Numbered from the stretch's first letter, positions 46,111 to 56,127 are shown. The stretch is 64,000 nucleotides of DNA from an uncultured Alphaproteobacteria bacterium (GCA_929200315.1 CAKMZB010000002.1:153852-217851); one strand, 5' to 3'. Program-made: numbers and translations. The notes: generated from the sequence alone by a model not told the origin.

Positions 46111-46571
46111 GCCCCAAACAGGCCAACTGAATCCCGCTCCCGGCGCGGCGCGAGGGGGGACAGGCGTTGGGTCGGAGGGGCTTCAGCAATAGATGCCGGC
46201 GCAACCGACCCCTCCGCCCGCCGGGCCAAAGCCTCGGCAATGGCGGTATCCTCGTCCGGTGCGTCCACCAGATCGACGATGTCATAGCCTTGCTGGGCCA
46301 TCTGACTGCGCAGCAACTGGCTGCCTTCAAGCCAGACATAAAGGCCTGGCAGAAAGCCGATCAGAATAACTTCACCAGCATATTGGGTGTACAGGCCCGC
46401 CACCCAGACAATGGCGAGTAAAACGTAGACGGCGAAAATGAACCAAAGCCGGTGCAAGGCAAGCCAGAGGCCGGGAAACAAGAAGGCAAACGCACCACTG
46501 CGTTCCCGCACGGCCCGCAGGTCAGCTGTGGTTGTTGCCTCGCGCTCTTTCTCGTGGATGGTCCAGATCAT
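46107..46571 (-). CDS. DUF2628 family membrane protein in the histidine operon
   Basis: A 154-residue protein. Residues 1-20 are polar. Two to three hydrophobic segments follow (about 27-85: AFAFLFPGLWLALHRLWFIF, then LLAIVWVAGL and EVILIGFLPGLYVWL), and the C-terminal half is polar with PPTQRLSP. The family is DUF2628. It sits between hisB and hisH with a four-base overlap to hisH, so it is made with the histidine enzymes. ATG 46571 is seven bases after the hisB stop. Function is unknown; no histidine-synthesis role is established. Confidence 0.85.
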   Translation of the reverse strand: MIWTIHEKEREATTTADLRAVRERSGAFAFLFPGLWLALHRLWFIFAVYVLLAIVWVAGLYTQYAGEVILIGFLPGLYVWLEGSQLLRSQMAQQGYDIVDLVDAPDEDTAIAEALARRAEGSVAPASIAEAPPTQRLSPLAPRRERDSVGLFGA

Positions 46572-46578
46572 TTTTAGA

Positions 46579-47181
46579 TCACGCTGAAAGCGTGCCCTTG
46601 GTGGAAGGCACAGCATTCCCAAGGCGCGGATCGGCTTCGCAGGCGGCGCGGAGCACACGGGCGACGACCTTGAAGCAGGTCTCAGCAATGTGGTGAGAAT
46701 TCTCCCCGTAGAGCCCCTTCACATGCAGCGTGATGCGTGCGCCCTGGGCAAAGCCCTGGAAAAATTCACGCACCAATTCGGTATCAAACGTGCCGACCTT
46801 GGCGCGTGTGAACGGCACATTCCACACAAGGAACGGGCGGCCGGAAACGTCCACCGCAGCAAAGGTCATCGCTTCGTCCATAGGCAGGTCGAGGCAGGCA
46901 TAACGACGGATGCCGCGACGCTCACCGAGCGCTTCGTTCAGTGCCTGGCCAAGCGCAATGCCGACATCTTCCACTGTGTGGTGATCATCAATGTGGAGGT
47001 CGCCCTCTGCGTTGACATTCATGTCGATCAGCGAGTGTTTGGAAAGCTGCTCCAACATGTGGTCAAAAAAGCCGACACCGGTGGAAATGTCGAACGCACC
47101 GGTGCCGTCAACGTCCACAGAAACGTTGATTTTGGTCTCATTGGTGTTGCGGGCGATGCTTGCTTTACGGGAAGAAGGCAT
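46579..47181 (-). CDS. hisB: Imidazoleglycerol-phosphate dehydratase
   Basis: A 200-residue monofunctional HisB without the N-terminal phosphatase domain of enterobacteria. The manganese-binding histidines lie in [31 protein letters not shown] and NSHHIAE. ATG 47181 gives the usual length; a TTG six codons upstream is an alternative. It is the first gene of the minus-strand his block and is divergent from hslV across 140 bp. Confidence 0.96.
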   Translation of the reverse strand: MPSSRKASIARNTNETKINVSVDVDGTGAFDISTGVGFFDHMLEQLSKHSLIDMNVNAEGDLHIDDHHTVEDVGIALGQALNEALGERRGIRRYACLDLPMDEAMTFAAVDVSGRPFLVWNVPFTRAKVGTFDTELVREFFQGFAQGARITLHVKGLYGENSHHIAETCFKVVARVLRAACEADPRLGNAVPSTKGTLSA

Positions 47182-47262
47182 GGGGAAGCCGATTGGCAAA
47201 ATTGTCCTGGTGGCTTCCTAGCCGTGCGGGGACTATCGCGCAAACCTGCAGGTACCAAATGG

Positions 47263-47288
47263 TTGGAATTGGTAAAGAACCGCCCCAC
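47263..47288 (+). promoter_or_regulatory. Possible heat-shock sigma (RpoH)-type promoter of hslV
   Basis: TTGGAA (47263-47268) and CCCCAC (47283-47288), spaced by 14 bases, resemble an RpoH promoter with a C-rich minus-10 element. It would start transcription shortly before the hslV ATG at 47322. hslVU is a heat-shock operon in most bacteria. The match is imperfect and by eye. Confidence 0.35.
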
Positions 47289-47321
47289 ATGGGCGTGAAC
47301 GCTCATTTGAGGAACGAAACG

Positions 47322-47891
47322 ATGACGCAATCACCGCAATCCGGCCTCCCGCCGATCCACGCCACCACCATCATCATGGTTCGCAAGGGCGGCAAAGTGG
47401 TTCTCGCCGGGGACGGGCAGGCCTCCATGGGCGATACGGTGATGAAATCCAATTCCCGCAAAGTCCGCCGCATTGGCAAAGACGGGAAGGTGATTGCTGG
47501 TTTCGCAGGCTCAACAGCTGATGCCTTTACCCTGCTGGAACGGCTGGAATCGAAGCTGGAACAATATCCCGACCAGCTTATGCGCGCCTGCGTGGAACTC
47601 GCCAAAGACTGGCGCACAGACCGCTATCTGCGCCGCCTGGAAGCCATGATGCTGGTGGCCGACGAGCAGGTATCGCTCGCCATTACCGGCATTGGCGATG
47701 TGTTTGAGCCTGAACACGGGATCATGGCTATCGGCTCCGGCGGAAATTACGCTCTTGCCGCCGCCCGCGCGCTGACAGATATGGAAGCCGATGCAGAGAC
47801 CATCGCCAAGAAAGCCATGAACATCGCAGCTGACATCTGCGTCTATACAAACCACAACATCATTGTTGAATCCCTGGACACCAAGGCCTGA
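47322..47891 (+). CDS. hslV: ATP-dependent protease subunit HslV (ClpQ)
   Basis: A 189-residue proteasome-type peptidase that assembles with the HslU ATPase. A short propeptide (about 13 residues, [14 protein letters not shown]) precedes the catalytic threonine of [19 protein letters not shown]. The segment [19 protein letters not shown] is typical. It is divergent from hisB. Unusually, hslU is separated from it by another gene. Confidence 0.96.
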   Translation: MTQSPQSGLPPIHATTIIMVRKGGKVVLAGDGQASMGDTVMKSNSRKVRRIGKDGKVIAGFAGSTADAFTLLERLESKLEQYPDQLMRACVELAKDWRTDRYLRRLEAMMLVADEQVSLAITGIGDVFEPEHGIMAIGSGGNYALAAARALTDMEADAETIAKKAMNIAADICVYTNHNIIVESLDTKA

Positions 47892-47894
47892 TTC

Positions 47895-49115
47895 TTGACA
47901 CAGACGATATCTGCTCCCACCCTTGAGGCGGCATTTCTTGAAAGCGCAGTAGACCGCGGCATTATTGATCACACGCAGCGTGCTCAGCTTGTGGAATTGC
48001 TATCTGAGCAGAAGAACTCGACCGAACCCGCCCCTCTGATCACGGCGGACGAGCCGTTTCGTTTGGTGGGCGGGGGTATGGATGTCTTCGTTGGGCTTGG
48101 CACGGCGGTTCTGCTGATCGGCGTGACATCCGCGCTCTTTGCCTTCGGTGCCACCATGACCACCGGCTTTGCCGCTATGCTGGCCATAACCTGGGCGCTG
48201 GGCGAATTTCTCACCCGCTTGCTCAAGTTGAAATTCACAAGCCTCATCCTTGCGGCAGTTTTCGCGCCAAGTCTCACTGTTCTCGTTGGCAGCTGGGTCT
48301 GGAGCTGGTTCGGTCTTCAACGTTTGACGACCCTTGAGCAGGAAGATGGCGCGGTGGCTTTGCTGAAGGCCATTGTGCTGCGGGATGATCTGCGCACCGC
48401 TGTCTGGATTGGCGTGGCGCTGGTTGCTGTTGGGGCGATCACCCACTTCTGGCGCTTTCGTGTGCCTATCATGTCGGCGGTGCTGGCAATTTGCGTGTTG
48501 GCGCTTGGTGGTTACACGACAGTTGACGTTTATGTCGGGCAACTTCTTTCCGGGCAGGTGGACATTTCCGATCCTGAATTCGTCTCCTCACTTATCCACA
48601 CCGTCCTCATCACCATGCTAATCTGCGGCCTTGGTCTCTTTGCCGTTGGTGTTGCGCTCGACCTGACAGACAAGCACCGCAACCGCGTGACGTCCGACTG
48701 CGCCTTTTGGATGCACGTTCTTTCCGCACCACTCATCGTCCATCCAATTTTTGTGTTGCTGACGGGGCGGTTCGGTTTTCTGGGTGCGCTTGGTGCGAAC
48801 GAGGTGCCAGGTGAGGACGGTACGCTCTGGCTGGTGGCAGTGCTGGTAATTGTCTTCTTCTACGTCTCGCTCATCATCGACCGGCGCTCACTGCTTGTCC
48901 CGTCGCTTGCCTATCTGGCGGGGATTGCGACCTATCTGCTTGTGGAAAGCGGAGCAACGAACGGCGGTACAGCCGTCTTCCCAATTATCATGGTGCTGGT
49001 TGGCGCATCGGTCATTCTCTTTGGCGTGCTCTGGCACCGGTTGCGCGCCCTTGTCGTGCGGATAACCCTTCCCCACATGATCGCAAGCCGACTGCCGCCA
49101 CTTTTGGCCAGATGA
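47895..49115 (+). CDS. Polytopic membrane protein of unknown function between hslV and hslU
   Basis: A 406-residue inner-membrane protein. A polar N-terminal region (1-55, [20 protein letters not shown]) may be cytoplasmic and resembles the lead-in of DUF2157-type proteins. About ten to eleven hydrophobic segments fill residues 60-390. The start is TTG 47895, three bases after the hslV stop, with AAGG upstream. No ATG fits without losing the N-terminal region. It is followed after 46 bases by hslU. No transporter signature is recognised. Translation just after hslV means it is co-expressed with the protease. Confidence 0.7.
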   Translation: MTQTISAPTLEAAFLESAVDRGIIDHTQRAQLVELLSEQKNSTEPAPLITADEPFRLVGGGMDVFVGLGTAVLLIGVTSALFAFGATMTTGFAAMLAITWALGEFLTRLLKLKFTSLILAAVFAPSLTVLVGSWVWSWFGLQRLTTLEQEDGAVALLKAIVLRDDLRTAVWIGVALVAVGAITHFWRFRVPIMSAVLAICVLALGGYTTVDVYVGQLLSGQVDISDPEFVSSLIHTVLITMLICGLGLFAVGVALDLTDKHRNRVTSDCAFWMHVLSAPLIVHPIFVLLTGRFGFLGALGANEVPGEDGTLWLVAVLVIVFFYVSLIIDRRSLLVPSLAYLAGIATYLLVESGATNGGTAVFPIIMVLVGASVILFGVLWHRLRALVVRITLPHMIASRLPPLLAR

Positions 49116-49161
49116 GCGGCAGGTTCTCTTTACCCAGACTGCAAGAAGTGAAATTCGACCC

Positions 49162-50484
49162 ATGAGTGACAACACACGCGCGTCCTTTTCTCCCCGCGAG
49201 ATCGTCTCCGAGCTCGACCGCCACATTATCGGGCAAAATGATGCCAAACGCGCCGTGGCCGTTGCCATGCGCAACCGCTGGCGGCGGCTGCAGTTGGAAA
49301 GTCCTATGCGCGAAGAGGTGAACCCCAAGAACATTCTCATGATTGGCTCGACCGGCGTTGGTAAGACGGAAATTTCCCGCCGCCTCGCCAAGCTTGCAGG
49401 TGCGCCTTTCATCAAGATCGAAGCGACGAAATTCACCGAAGTTGGTTATGTTGGTCGCGATGTGGAGAGCATCATCCGTGATCTGGTTGAAATCGGCATT
49501 GCGCTGGTGCGTGAGCAAAAGCGCGAGGAAGTGAAAGCCAAAGCGCATTTGGCTGCCGAGGACAGAGTGCTCGACGCGCTGGTCGGCTCAACAGCCTCTC
49601 CAGCCACCCGCGCCTCTTTCATCAAGAAACTGCGTGAGGGTGAACTCGATGATAAGGAGATCGAGGTGGAAGTTGCCGACACATCTTCGCCGCTCGGCGG
49701 GCTCGATATCCCGGGTATGCAGCCTGGCCAGATGGGCATGATCGATATTGGTGAGATGATGTCGAAGGCCATGGGTGGGCGCACCAAGAAGCGAAAGACG
49801 ACGGTCAAGGAGAGTTACGACCTCCTCATTGCCGAAGAAGGTGACAAGCTGCTCGACCAGGAGCAATTGGTGGCTGATGCCATTGCCGCGGTGGAAAACA
49901 ACGGCATCGTCTTCCTCGACGAGATCGATAAGATCGCTGTCTCCGAAAATGTACGCGGCGGATCAGTGTCTCGCGAAGGCGTGCAGCGCGACTTGCTGCC
50001 ACTTGTGGAAGGCACAACCGTTGCCACCAAACACGGACAGGTGAAGACCGACCATGTCCTCTTCGTCGCCTCAGGCGCCTTCCATGTGGCAAAGCCCTCC
50101 GACCTGCTGCCGGAGCTTCAGGGGCGTTTGCCGATCCGCGTGGAACTGCGAGCGCTGACGAAGGACGATTTCGTGCGTATTCTCACCGAAACCGAGGCGA
50201 GCCTCATCAAGCAATATGTGGCGCTGATGGGCACGGAGGGGTTGGAGATTAGCTTCACGGACGACGCTATCGACAAACTCGCTGATGTCGCAGTGGAATT
50301 GAATTCCTCCGTCGAAAACATCGGGGCGCGGCGCTTGCAGACCGTTATGGAGCGTGTACTCGACGAAGTCTCTTTTGAGGCAGCCGACAAATCAGGCGAA
50401 AGCATCAAGATCGATGCTGCCTATGTGGAAGAGCATATCGGCGGTCTTGCCAAAGATACAGACCTCTCCCGCTTTATACTCTAG
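49162..50484 (+). CDS. hslU: ATP-dependent protease ATPase subunit HslU (ClpY)
   Basis: A 440-residue AAA+ unfoldase that feeds substrates to HslV. Walker A is GSTGVGKT (62-69), Walker B is [11 protein letters not shown], and sensor-2 is near the C-terminus ([12 protein letters not shown]). The I-domain insertion (about 110-240) is present. The C-terminus ends in SRFIL, the usual tail that docks into HslV. Its stop interlocks with that of the convergent aldo/keto reductase (CTAG). Confidence 0.97.
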   Translation: MSDNTRASFSPREIVSELDRHIIGQNDAKRAVAVAMRNRWRRLQLESPMREEVNPKNILMIGSTGVGKTEISRRLAKLAGAPFIKIEATKFTEVGYVGRDVESIIRDLVEIGIALVREQKREEVKAKAHLAAEDRVLDALVGSTASPATRASFIKKLREGELDDKEIEVEVADTSSPLGGLDIPGMQPGQMGMIDIGEMMSKAMGGRTKKRKTTVKESYDLLIAEEGDKLLDQEQLVADAIAAVENNGIVFLDEIDKIAVSENVRGGSVSREGVQRDLLPLVEGTTVATKHGQVKTDHVLFVASGAFHVAKPSDLLPELQGRLPIRVELRALTKDDFVRILTETEASLIKQYVALMGTEGLEISFTDDAIDKLADVAVELNSSVENIGARRLQTVMERVLDEVSFEAADKSGESIKIDAAYVEEHIGGLAKDTDLSRFIL

Positions 50485-51479
50485 CGGGACATTGGCGGCC
50501 CTTCCGGGGGGCGATCAAGAACCGCTTCAATCTCGTCCATCGCGTCCTGCGGGAGCGGCCCGAGGGAGAGGGCTACGGCGTTTTCTTCCGCTTGCTTAGG
50601 CGTGCGCGCGCCGGGGACAGGCAGGATGAGCGGCGATTTTGCAAGCAGCCAACAAAGCGCGCCCTGGGTGACACTGCGTCCGCCGGTGGTCAGAAGATCG
50701 CGCACCGTTTCCAGTTGCTTTAGAAATTCTGACGACGGCACGCCCTCGTCGAAATAGCCCATCCAGTTGGCGGCATTTGTGCGCACGTCTGCACCTTCTA
50801 TTTGCTGGTCCGCGGTGAACTTGCCGGTGAGCAATCCCATGGCCAGGGGTGAGCGGATCATCTGCACCAAGCCCTCAGCCTTTGCGCTGGCATTGATGGA
50901 GGGAACGTCGAGAAAGACGTTCATGGCGTGCTGGATGCCGACGAATCTCCCACGGCTGGCCATGGCCGTGACACTGGCGGGAAAATCCGTGCTCCAGCCA
51001 TAGGACGTGATGAGGCCAAGTTTGACGCAGTCCTCCAACGTGTCGAAAACCCGCGCCGCCTCATCCTCCGCCATCTCGTTGATGTGAAGCAACATAAGAT
51101 CAATGCGGTCCCGCCGCAGCCGTGTTCGGCTCGCCTCAATGGACGAAATGATATGGTCCGCCTCCACATTGGGGCGGACGAGACGCTTTTCCTGCATATC
51201 GAGCTGGTGCCCGAATTTGGAGACAATGAAGGCTTCCTCACGGTCCGCTAACACCTCGCCAAGAAGCGTTTCGGAATGACCTGTTCCATAGGCCTGCGCG
51301 GTGTCGAAGACGCGTATGCCTGCGTCCCAGGCAGCCTCGATTGTGGCTTTCGAGACGGCATCGTCAGTCTTGCCCCAGCCGGCTGGCGTGTTGTTCATCG
51401 AGAACGGGCCGCCGATAGCCCAGCAGCCCATGCCGAGTCGGGGATAGGTTTTACCGCTGATGGTGATCGTATTGCTCAT
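50481..51479 (-). CDS. Aldo/keto reductase
   Basis: A 332-residue NADPH-dependent TIM-barrel oxidoreductase. The N-terminal strand has the family start ([13 protein letters not shown]). The catalytic tyrosine lies in [14 protein letters not shown] and the lysine in [11 protein letters not shown]. The NADP-binding end is [21 protein letters not shown] 51479 has GGAG upstream. It is divergent from a LysR regulator across 71 bp, so that regulator probably controls it. The carbonyl substrate is unknown. Confidence 0.9.
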   Translation of the reverse strand: MSNTITISGKTYPRLGMGCWAIGGPFSMNNTPAGWGKTDDAVSKATIEAAWDAGIRVFDTAQAYGTGHSETLLGEVLADREEAFIVSKFGHQLDMQEKRLVRPNVEADHIISSIEASRTRLRRDRIDLMLLHINEMAEDEAARVFDTLEDCVKLGLITSYGWSTDFPASVTAMASRGRFVGIQHAMNVFLDVPSINASAKAEGLVQMIRSPLAMGLLTGKFTADQQIEGADVRTNAANWMGYFDEGVPSSEFLKQLETVRDLLTTGGRSVTQGALCWLLAKSPLILPVPGARTPKQAEENAVALSLGPLPQDAMDEIEAVLDRPPEGPPMSR

Positions 51480-51550
51480 GGTCGCTTGTCTCCGATTGCG
51501 TTGCATCGAAGTTAGTCCTCGCTCATCATGCCGGAAACGTCGTAAGATGA

Positions 51551-52378
51551 ATGCATCATTTCATGAATGAAACGAAACCGGGTTGGGATGACCTTGCTGC
51601 CTTCCTTGCCGTCGCCGAAGCCAGCGGTCTTGCCGGTGCCGCGCGGGCAACGGGCGGGAGCGCTGCAACGCTGGGTCGGCGGATGCGGGCGTTGGAGCGT
51701 GCGATGGGGCGTGAGCTCTTCATCCGCCGCAGCCATGGCTATGACGTTACCCTCGAGGGCAAGGCTTTGCTTGCTGAATTGCGACCGGTCCAGGCGCGCA
51801 TGGCGCGGTTGCTGGCCGACCGTGATGATGCTGCGCTGCCGCTCGTTAAAATCTCTGCTGGCACCTGGACCATGTGGTCCCTCGCCACCAGCATCACGCA
51901 CTTGACGGGCAATCCCGCGGATGTGCGGCTGCGGTTGGTTGCCGGGGAGGACGTTTTGTCCATCCCTCGTCGCGAGACGGCCATTGCCATCCGCAACAGG
52001 CGGCCGAACGAGGTTGGCCTTGCTGGTCGCCGAATGGAACGTGTGACGTTTGCCGCCTATGCCCGATCAGATGCACCTTTCGGCTGGATTCGCGTCGTTG
52101 CGGATACGCCTTCGGCCCGCTGGGTGGCGGCACAAACCGGTGATCCGATCGCCTGCGAAGTTTCAACTCCGCGCCTCGCCTTGGATCTCGCGCTTGCAGG
52201 GATCGGCCGCACTGTGTTGCCGACATTTGTGGGCAAAACCCAGAGCGATCTCGTCCAGATCGGTGGGCCAATTGAGGGTCTGTCCCACGACGCTTGGCTG
52301 GTCACTCATCAAGATGACCGCAACTTGCCGGAGGTGCGGCGGGTGCTGGACCGTATCGCGGAACTGGACGCGGGCTAG
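51551..52378 (+). CDS. LysR family transcriptional regulator
   Basis: A 275-residue LysR-type regulator, slightly shorter than the usual 290-310. The winged helix is residues 10-70 (WDDLAAFLAVAEASGLAGAA, then GRRMRALERAMGRELFIRR). The effector domain is shortened. It lies back to back with the aldo/keto reductase gene, the classical position for control of the divergent gene. The DUF1402 gene follows on the same strand after 22 bp. ATG 51551 is taken; ATG 51563 is possible. Confidence 0.88.
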   Translation: MHHFMNETKPGWDDLAAFLAVAEASGLAGAARATGGSAATLGRRMRALERAMGRELFIRRSHGYDVTLEGKALLAELRPVQARMARLLADRDDAALPLVKISAGTWTMWSLATSITHLTGNPADVRLRLVAGEDVLSIPRRETAIAIRNRRPNEVGLAGRRMERVTFAAYARSDAPFGWIRVVADTPSARWVAAQTGDPIACEVSTPRLALDLALAGIGRTVLPTFVGKTQSDLVQIGGPIEGLSHDAWLVTHQDDRNLPEVRRVLDRIAELDAG

Positions 52379-52400
52379 CGGCGCTGGCACAAGGCGGGCC

Positions 52401-53327
52401 ATGTTGCGCTCCTTCATCCTTCTCGTTGCGATTCTGAGCTTTGCTCTGCCAGCCACGCAAGCTGAGGCGCAGACGCTCGTGCCGCCGGGCAACCGCTTTG
52501 TCGAGCAGCCTAAGGTGCCCGCAGGATCCCGGTCCCGCTCGCGCGGCACAACTTTCGAGGCGAAATATGCAGGCATCCGCAACCTGCTCGCCAAGGATCG
52601 AAAATTGATGCGCAAGATCAAGAAGGCCGCGCAGATCTTCGACATTGATCCCATCCACATCATTGGCGCACTGGTGGGCGAACACACCTACAATGTGGAT
52701 GCCAAGGACCGGCTTCAATCCTATTACGTGAAGGCCGCCTCCTATCTGGGTGCCAGCCTCTCGTTTGAGGCAAACGGCGTCGATGTTGCAGATTTTGTTT
52801 CGCGCCCAGCCTTTGTCCGCTGCGCCACCGAACACAGCTCCTATGCGCTCTGGTCCTGCCGCGAGGATGTCTGGGACACAGTCTACCGCGGCAAGCGGGT
52901 AGACGGGGAAAGCTGGCCGAATGACCGGTTTGGGCGCGTTTTCTTTCAGCCGCTCTATGCTGGGCAGACCTTTGGCCTGGGCCAACTCAACCCGCTGACC
53001 GCGTTGAAGGTCAATGACATCGTCCGCGCTCGTTTGCCGCGTGAGCGGAAGCTTTCGCCCAAGAGAGCCCCGCGCATCTACGCGACGATCATGGACCCGG
53101 ATTCAACACTCAATTACATGGCCGCCGTGATCCGCCATTCCATCGACAGCTACCGCGCAGCAGGGTTCGACATTTCTCGCAATCCGGGGGTTGTCGCGAC
53201 GCTCTACAATCTGGGCAACGTCACCAAACGCGCCCAGGCGGCGAAACGTCGTGGCGGAATGCCGCGGGAAAATTATTACGGCTGGCTGGTCAATGACCAG
53301 GAAGCTGATCTGCGCTCCCTCTTGTGA
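52401..53327 (+). CDS. DUF1402 family exported protein
   Basis: A 308-residue protein. The N-terminus MLRSFILLVAILSFALP followed by ATQAEAQ is a Sec signal peptide, so it is periplasmic. The body is DUF1402, found mainly in Rhizobiales. The segment IIGALVGEHTYN recalls the catalytic-glutamate region of lytic transglycosylases, and GQTFGLGQLNPLTALKVND resembles the GLMQ-type motif of that fold. A murein-active role is an inference. A long open frame upstream in another reading of the LysR gene is not coding. The thiolase begins ten bases after its stop. Confidence 0.8.
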   Translation: MLRSFILLVAILSFALPATQAEAQTLVPPGNRFVEQPKVPAGSRSRSRGTTFEAKYAGIRNLLAKDRKLMRKIKKAAQIFDIDPIHIIGALVGEHTYNVDAKDRLQSYYVKAASYLGASLSFEANGVDVADFVSRPAFVRCATEHSSYALWSCREDVWDTVYRGKRVDGESWPNDRFGRVFFQPLYAGQTFGLGQLNPLTALKVNDIVRARLPRERKLSPKRAPRIYATIMDPDSTLNYMAAVIRHSIDSYRAAGFDISRNPGVVATLYNLGNVTKRAQAAKRRGGMPRENYYGWLVNDQEADLRSLL

Positions 53328-53337
53328 GACCCCGGCT

Positions 53338-54543
53338 ATGACCGAAGCCTTTGTCTGCGACACGATCCGCACGCCCATCGGGCGTTTTGGCGAGGCGCTC
53401 TCTTCCGTGCGGACCGATGATCTTGGCGCGGTGCCCATCGCCGCACTTATGGCGCGCAATGCCAGTGTCGATTGGGCCGAATGCGGCGAGGTCGCCTATG
53501 GCTGTGCCAACCAGGCGGGGGAAGACAACCGCAACGTGGCACGAATGGCATTGCTCCTTGCAGGCCTGTCGGTGGAGGTGCCCGGTGTGACGCTGAACCG
53601 GCTCTGCGGTTCAGGCATGGATGCGGTGTTCTACATCGCCCGCGCTATTCAAAGTGGCGCGATCCCCTTCGGTATTGCAGGCGGTGTGGAGAGCATGAGC
53701 CGCGCGCCTTTTGTGATGCCAAAGGCTGCAAGCGCTTTTAGCCGGAACGCGGAGATCTACGACACCACGATCGGTTGGCGCTTCATCAATAAGGCCTTGC
53801 AGAAGCAATACGGCACTGATGCCATGCCGGAAACGGCTGAAAACGTGGCTGAGCAGGAAAATGTTTCCCGGCAGGCGCAAGACATCTTTGCTGCCGTTAG
53901 CCAGGCCAAGGCTATTGCCGCTCAGGAAAGTGGACGCCTGGCTGAAGAGATCACCCCGGTGATGATCCCCCAGCGCAAGGGCGAAGACATTATCGTTGTG
54001 AAGGATGAACATCCGCGCGCGGGCACGACGGTGGAGAAGCTCGCAAAATTACCGACCCCGTTCCGCGAGGGCGGTACGGTGACGGCAGGCAACGCTTCCG
54101 GCGTCAATGATGGGGCCTGCGCGCTTTTGATCGCCAACGAAGAAACCATAAAGCGCTATGGTCTCGCACCTCTTGCGCGGATCGTTGCTGGCGTCACTGC
54201 CGGTTTGCCGCCGCGTGTTATGGGGCTTGGGCCGGTGCCGGCGTCGAAAAAGCTGATGGCCCACACGGGTACAAAAATTGGCGACTATGGCGTGATCGAA
54301 TTGAACGAAGCTTTCGCTGCTCAGGCCCTGCCGGTTCTCGCTGGGCTTGATGTGGAAGCAGACGATCCCCGCGTGAACCCCAATGGTGGAGCTATTGCCC
54401 TTGGTCATCCGCTTGGTGCCTCCGGCGCGCGGATCACTGGCAGTGCGGCGCTTGATCTTGCGACGTCTGGAAAAGATCGGGCCCTTGCGACCATGTGTAT
54501 CGGTGTTGGGCAGGGCATCGCTATTGAGCTTGCGCGCGCCTAA
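53338..54543 (+). CDS. pcaF: Thiolase, 3-oxoadipyl-CoA thiolase-like
   Basis: A 401-residue type II thiolase. The nucleophile is C90 (LNRLCGSGMDAV), the histidine lies in NGGAIALGHPLGASGAR, and the second cysteine is in TMCIGVGQG. The N-terminal segment GCANQAGEDNRNVARMALLL is characteristic of PcaF/PaaJ thiolases, which split 3-oxoadipyl-CoA to succinyl-CoA and acetyl-CoA. No other beta-ketoadipate genes are near; a general acetyl-CoA acetyltransferase is the alternative. It lies in one direction with DUF1402 and the TRAP transporter. Confidence 0.82.
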   Translation: MTEAFVCDTIRTPIGRFGEALSSVRTDDLGAVPIAALMARNASVDWAECGEVAYGCANQAGEDNRNVARMALLLAGLSVEVPGVTLNRLCGSGMDAVFYIARAIQSGAIPFGIAGGVESMSRAPFVMPKAASAFSRNAEIYDTTIGWRFINKALQKQYGTDAMPETAENVAEQENVSRQAQDIFAAVSQAKAIAAQESGRLAEEITPVMIPQRKGEDIIVVKDEHPRAGTTVEKLAKLPTPFREGGTVTAGNASGVNDGACALLIANEETIKRYGLAPLARIVAGVTAGLPPRVMGLGPVPASKKLMAHTGTKIGDYGVIELNEAFAAQALPVLAGLDVEADDPRVNPNGGAIALGHPLGASGARITGSAALDLATSGKDRALATMCIGVGQGIAIELARA

Positions 54544-54586
54544 ACTCGGCTCAATCTCCCATCTTTTGAAACAGGATTTCCGCCTC

Positions 54587-55615
54587 ATGAAACTCACCAC
54601 CCTCGCCCTCTCGCTGCTGGCGACGCTTGGTCTTTCCATCCCCGCTTCGGCGCAAGAACATGTTTTCAAATTGCACCACTTCCTCGGTGCGGAAGGCGCG
54701 GTGCAGAAGAAAACACTGGAGCCCTGGGCGCAGCGGGTTGAAGCCAATTCTGGTGGTAAGGTGAAGATTGAGATCTTCCCTTCCATGTCGCTGGGCGGCC
54801 GTCCGCCTGAGCTGGTGCAGCAAGCGCGGGACGGAACTGTGGACATGATTTGGACCGTGAACGGCTACACGCCCGGCGTTTTCCCACGCAGCGAGGCGTT
54901 TGAACTGCCGAACGTCCACACGAACGATCCAGTTGCCACGAACCTTGCCATGGGCGAGATGTTCGAGAGTGACTTGCGGCAGGAATATGCGGGTCTAGAA
55001 GTGATGTTCCTCCATACCCACGCAGGTCAGGCGGTCCATATGCGTGAGAAGCGCGTGGAGCGTATCGAAGATTTGCAGGGCGTGAAACTGCGCATCCCCG
55101 CGCGGACAGGTGCATGGTCCATTGAGGCTCTCGGCGCGGCCCCCGCAGCTATGCCGGTTCCGGAATTGCCGCAAGCGCTGGCGAAGGGCGTTGTGGGCGG
55201 CGCGTTGATCCCTTTCGAGATTATTCCTTCGCTGAAGATCGAGCAGCAGACTAAGTTTCAGATCGAGGGGCAGGATGACTATCGTGTCGGCACAATTGTT
55301 TTTCAGCTCTCTATGAACGAGACGCGCTGGAAGGCTCTGCCGGACGATGTGAAACAGGCTTTCCGCGATGCGTCCGGCACTGAATGGTTGGCAGAACTTG
55401 GAACCATCTGGCGCGAGAATGACAATGTTGGCCTGAAGGTCGCAACCGATGCGGGGAATGAGCACATCGTTCTCTCCACCACCGAAACTGCCAAACTCAA
55501 GCAGGTGCTAGAGCCTGTGGTCGACCGATGGATCGAGGAAGTTTCTGGTAGAGGGATCGATGGGGCCGACATGGTCAAACGCGCCCGCGCTGCCATCGCC
55601 AAACACGGGTCGTAA
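54587..55615 (+). CDS. TRAP transporter substrate-binding protein DctP
   Basis: A 342-residue periplasmic receptor for a TRAP transporter. The signal peptide is MKLTTLALSLLATLGLSIP followed by ASAQ. The DctP domain includes RIEDLQGVKLRIPARTGAW, where the conserved arginine (in LRIPAR) usually pairs with the carboxylate of the ligand. It therefore most likely binds an organic acid. It starts 43 bases after the thiolase stop; longer open frames upstream overlap the thiolase. The small permease begins five bases after its stop. Confidence 0.92.
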   Translation: MKLTTLALSLLATLGLSIPASAQEHVFKLHHFLGAEGAVQKKTLEPWAQRVEANSGGKVKIEIFPSMSLGGRPPELVQQARDGTVDMIWTVNGYTPGVFPRSEAFELPNVHTNDPVATNLAMGEMFESDLRQEYAGLEVMFLHTHAGQAVHMREKRVERIEDLQGVKLRIPARTGAWSIEALGAAPAAMPVPELPQALAKGVVGGALIPFEIIPSLKIEQQTKFQIEGQDDYRVGTIVFQLSMNETRWKALPDDVKQAFRDASGTEWLAELGTIWRENDNVGLKVATDAGNEHIVLSTTETAKLKQVLEPVVDRWIEEVSGRGIDGADMVKRARAAIAKHGS

Positions 55616-55620
55616 GACCG

Positions 55621-56127
55621 GTGGAGCAGGGCGCCGCCAGAAAAGGTGGCTTCAGGCGGACATGCGCCCGGTTGATTGCGGGTTGGGCCCAGTGTGGTGC
55701 TGGTGTGCTTTGCGCGGTGGTGCTGATTAATGTCGCCTCCGTCATCGGCAGCATCTTTGGTGCGCCCTTTGCAGGTGATTTTGAACTAACCCAAGTTGGC
55801 ATTGCCGTCGCGGTTTTTGCGTTTCTCCCCTATGCACAATTGACCGGTGCGAATGTCAGCGCAGACATTTTCACAGCCCGCGCTGGGCCTCGTGTGGTTG
55901 CGGCTCTGACAGGCATCGGTTCCCTCGTAGCGCTTGGCTTTGCGCTGCTTTTGCTGACGCGAATGAGTACCGGCCTCGCTGACCAGAAGGCCTATGGCTA
56001 CACCACGACGATTCTGCAATTCCCGCACTGGATCGCCTTCGTACCGATCCTCATCTCCCTCGCCCTGCTGGCGTTGGCAGCTCTTTTGTCGTTCATCAAG
56101 CAGGTAGAGGCAGCTCGCAATGGCTGA
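55621..56127 (+). CDS. TRAP transporter small permease (DctQ)
   Basis: A 168-residue four-helix inner-membrane subunit. Hydrophobic segments occur at about 17-45, 58-78, 92-112 and 138-160. The start is GTG 55621, and it overlaps the large permease by eight bases. It bridges the binding protein and the large subunit of the sodium-driven TRAP importer. Confidence 0.88.
   Translation: MEQGAARKGGFRRTCARLIAGWAQCGAGVLCAVVLINVASVIGSIFGAPFAGDFELTQVGIAVAVFAFLPYAQLTGANVSADIFTARAGPRVVAALTGIGSLVALGFALLLLTRMSTGLADQKAYGYTTTILQFPHWIAFVPILISLALLALAALLSFIKQVEAARNG

Noticed and set aside
52050-52400. Upstream extension of the DUF1402 frame within the LysR gene
   Set aside because: The LysR frame is clearly coding there, and ATG 52401 gives a proper signal peptide.
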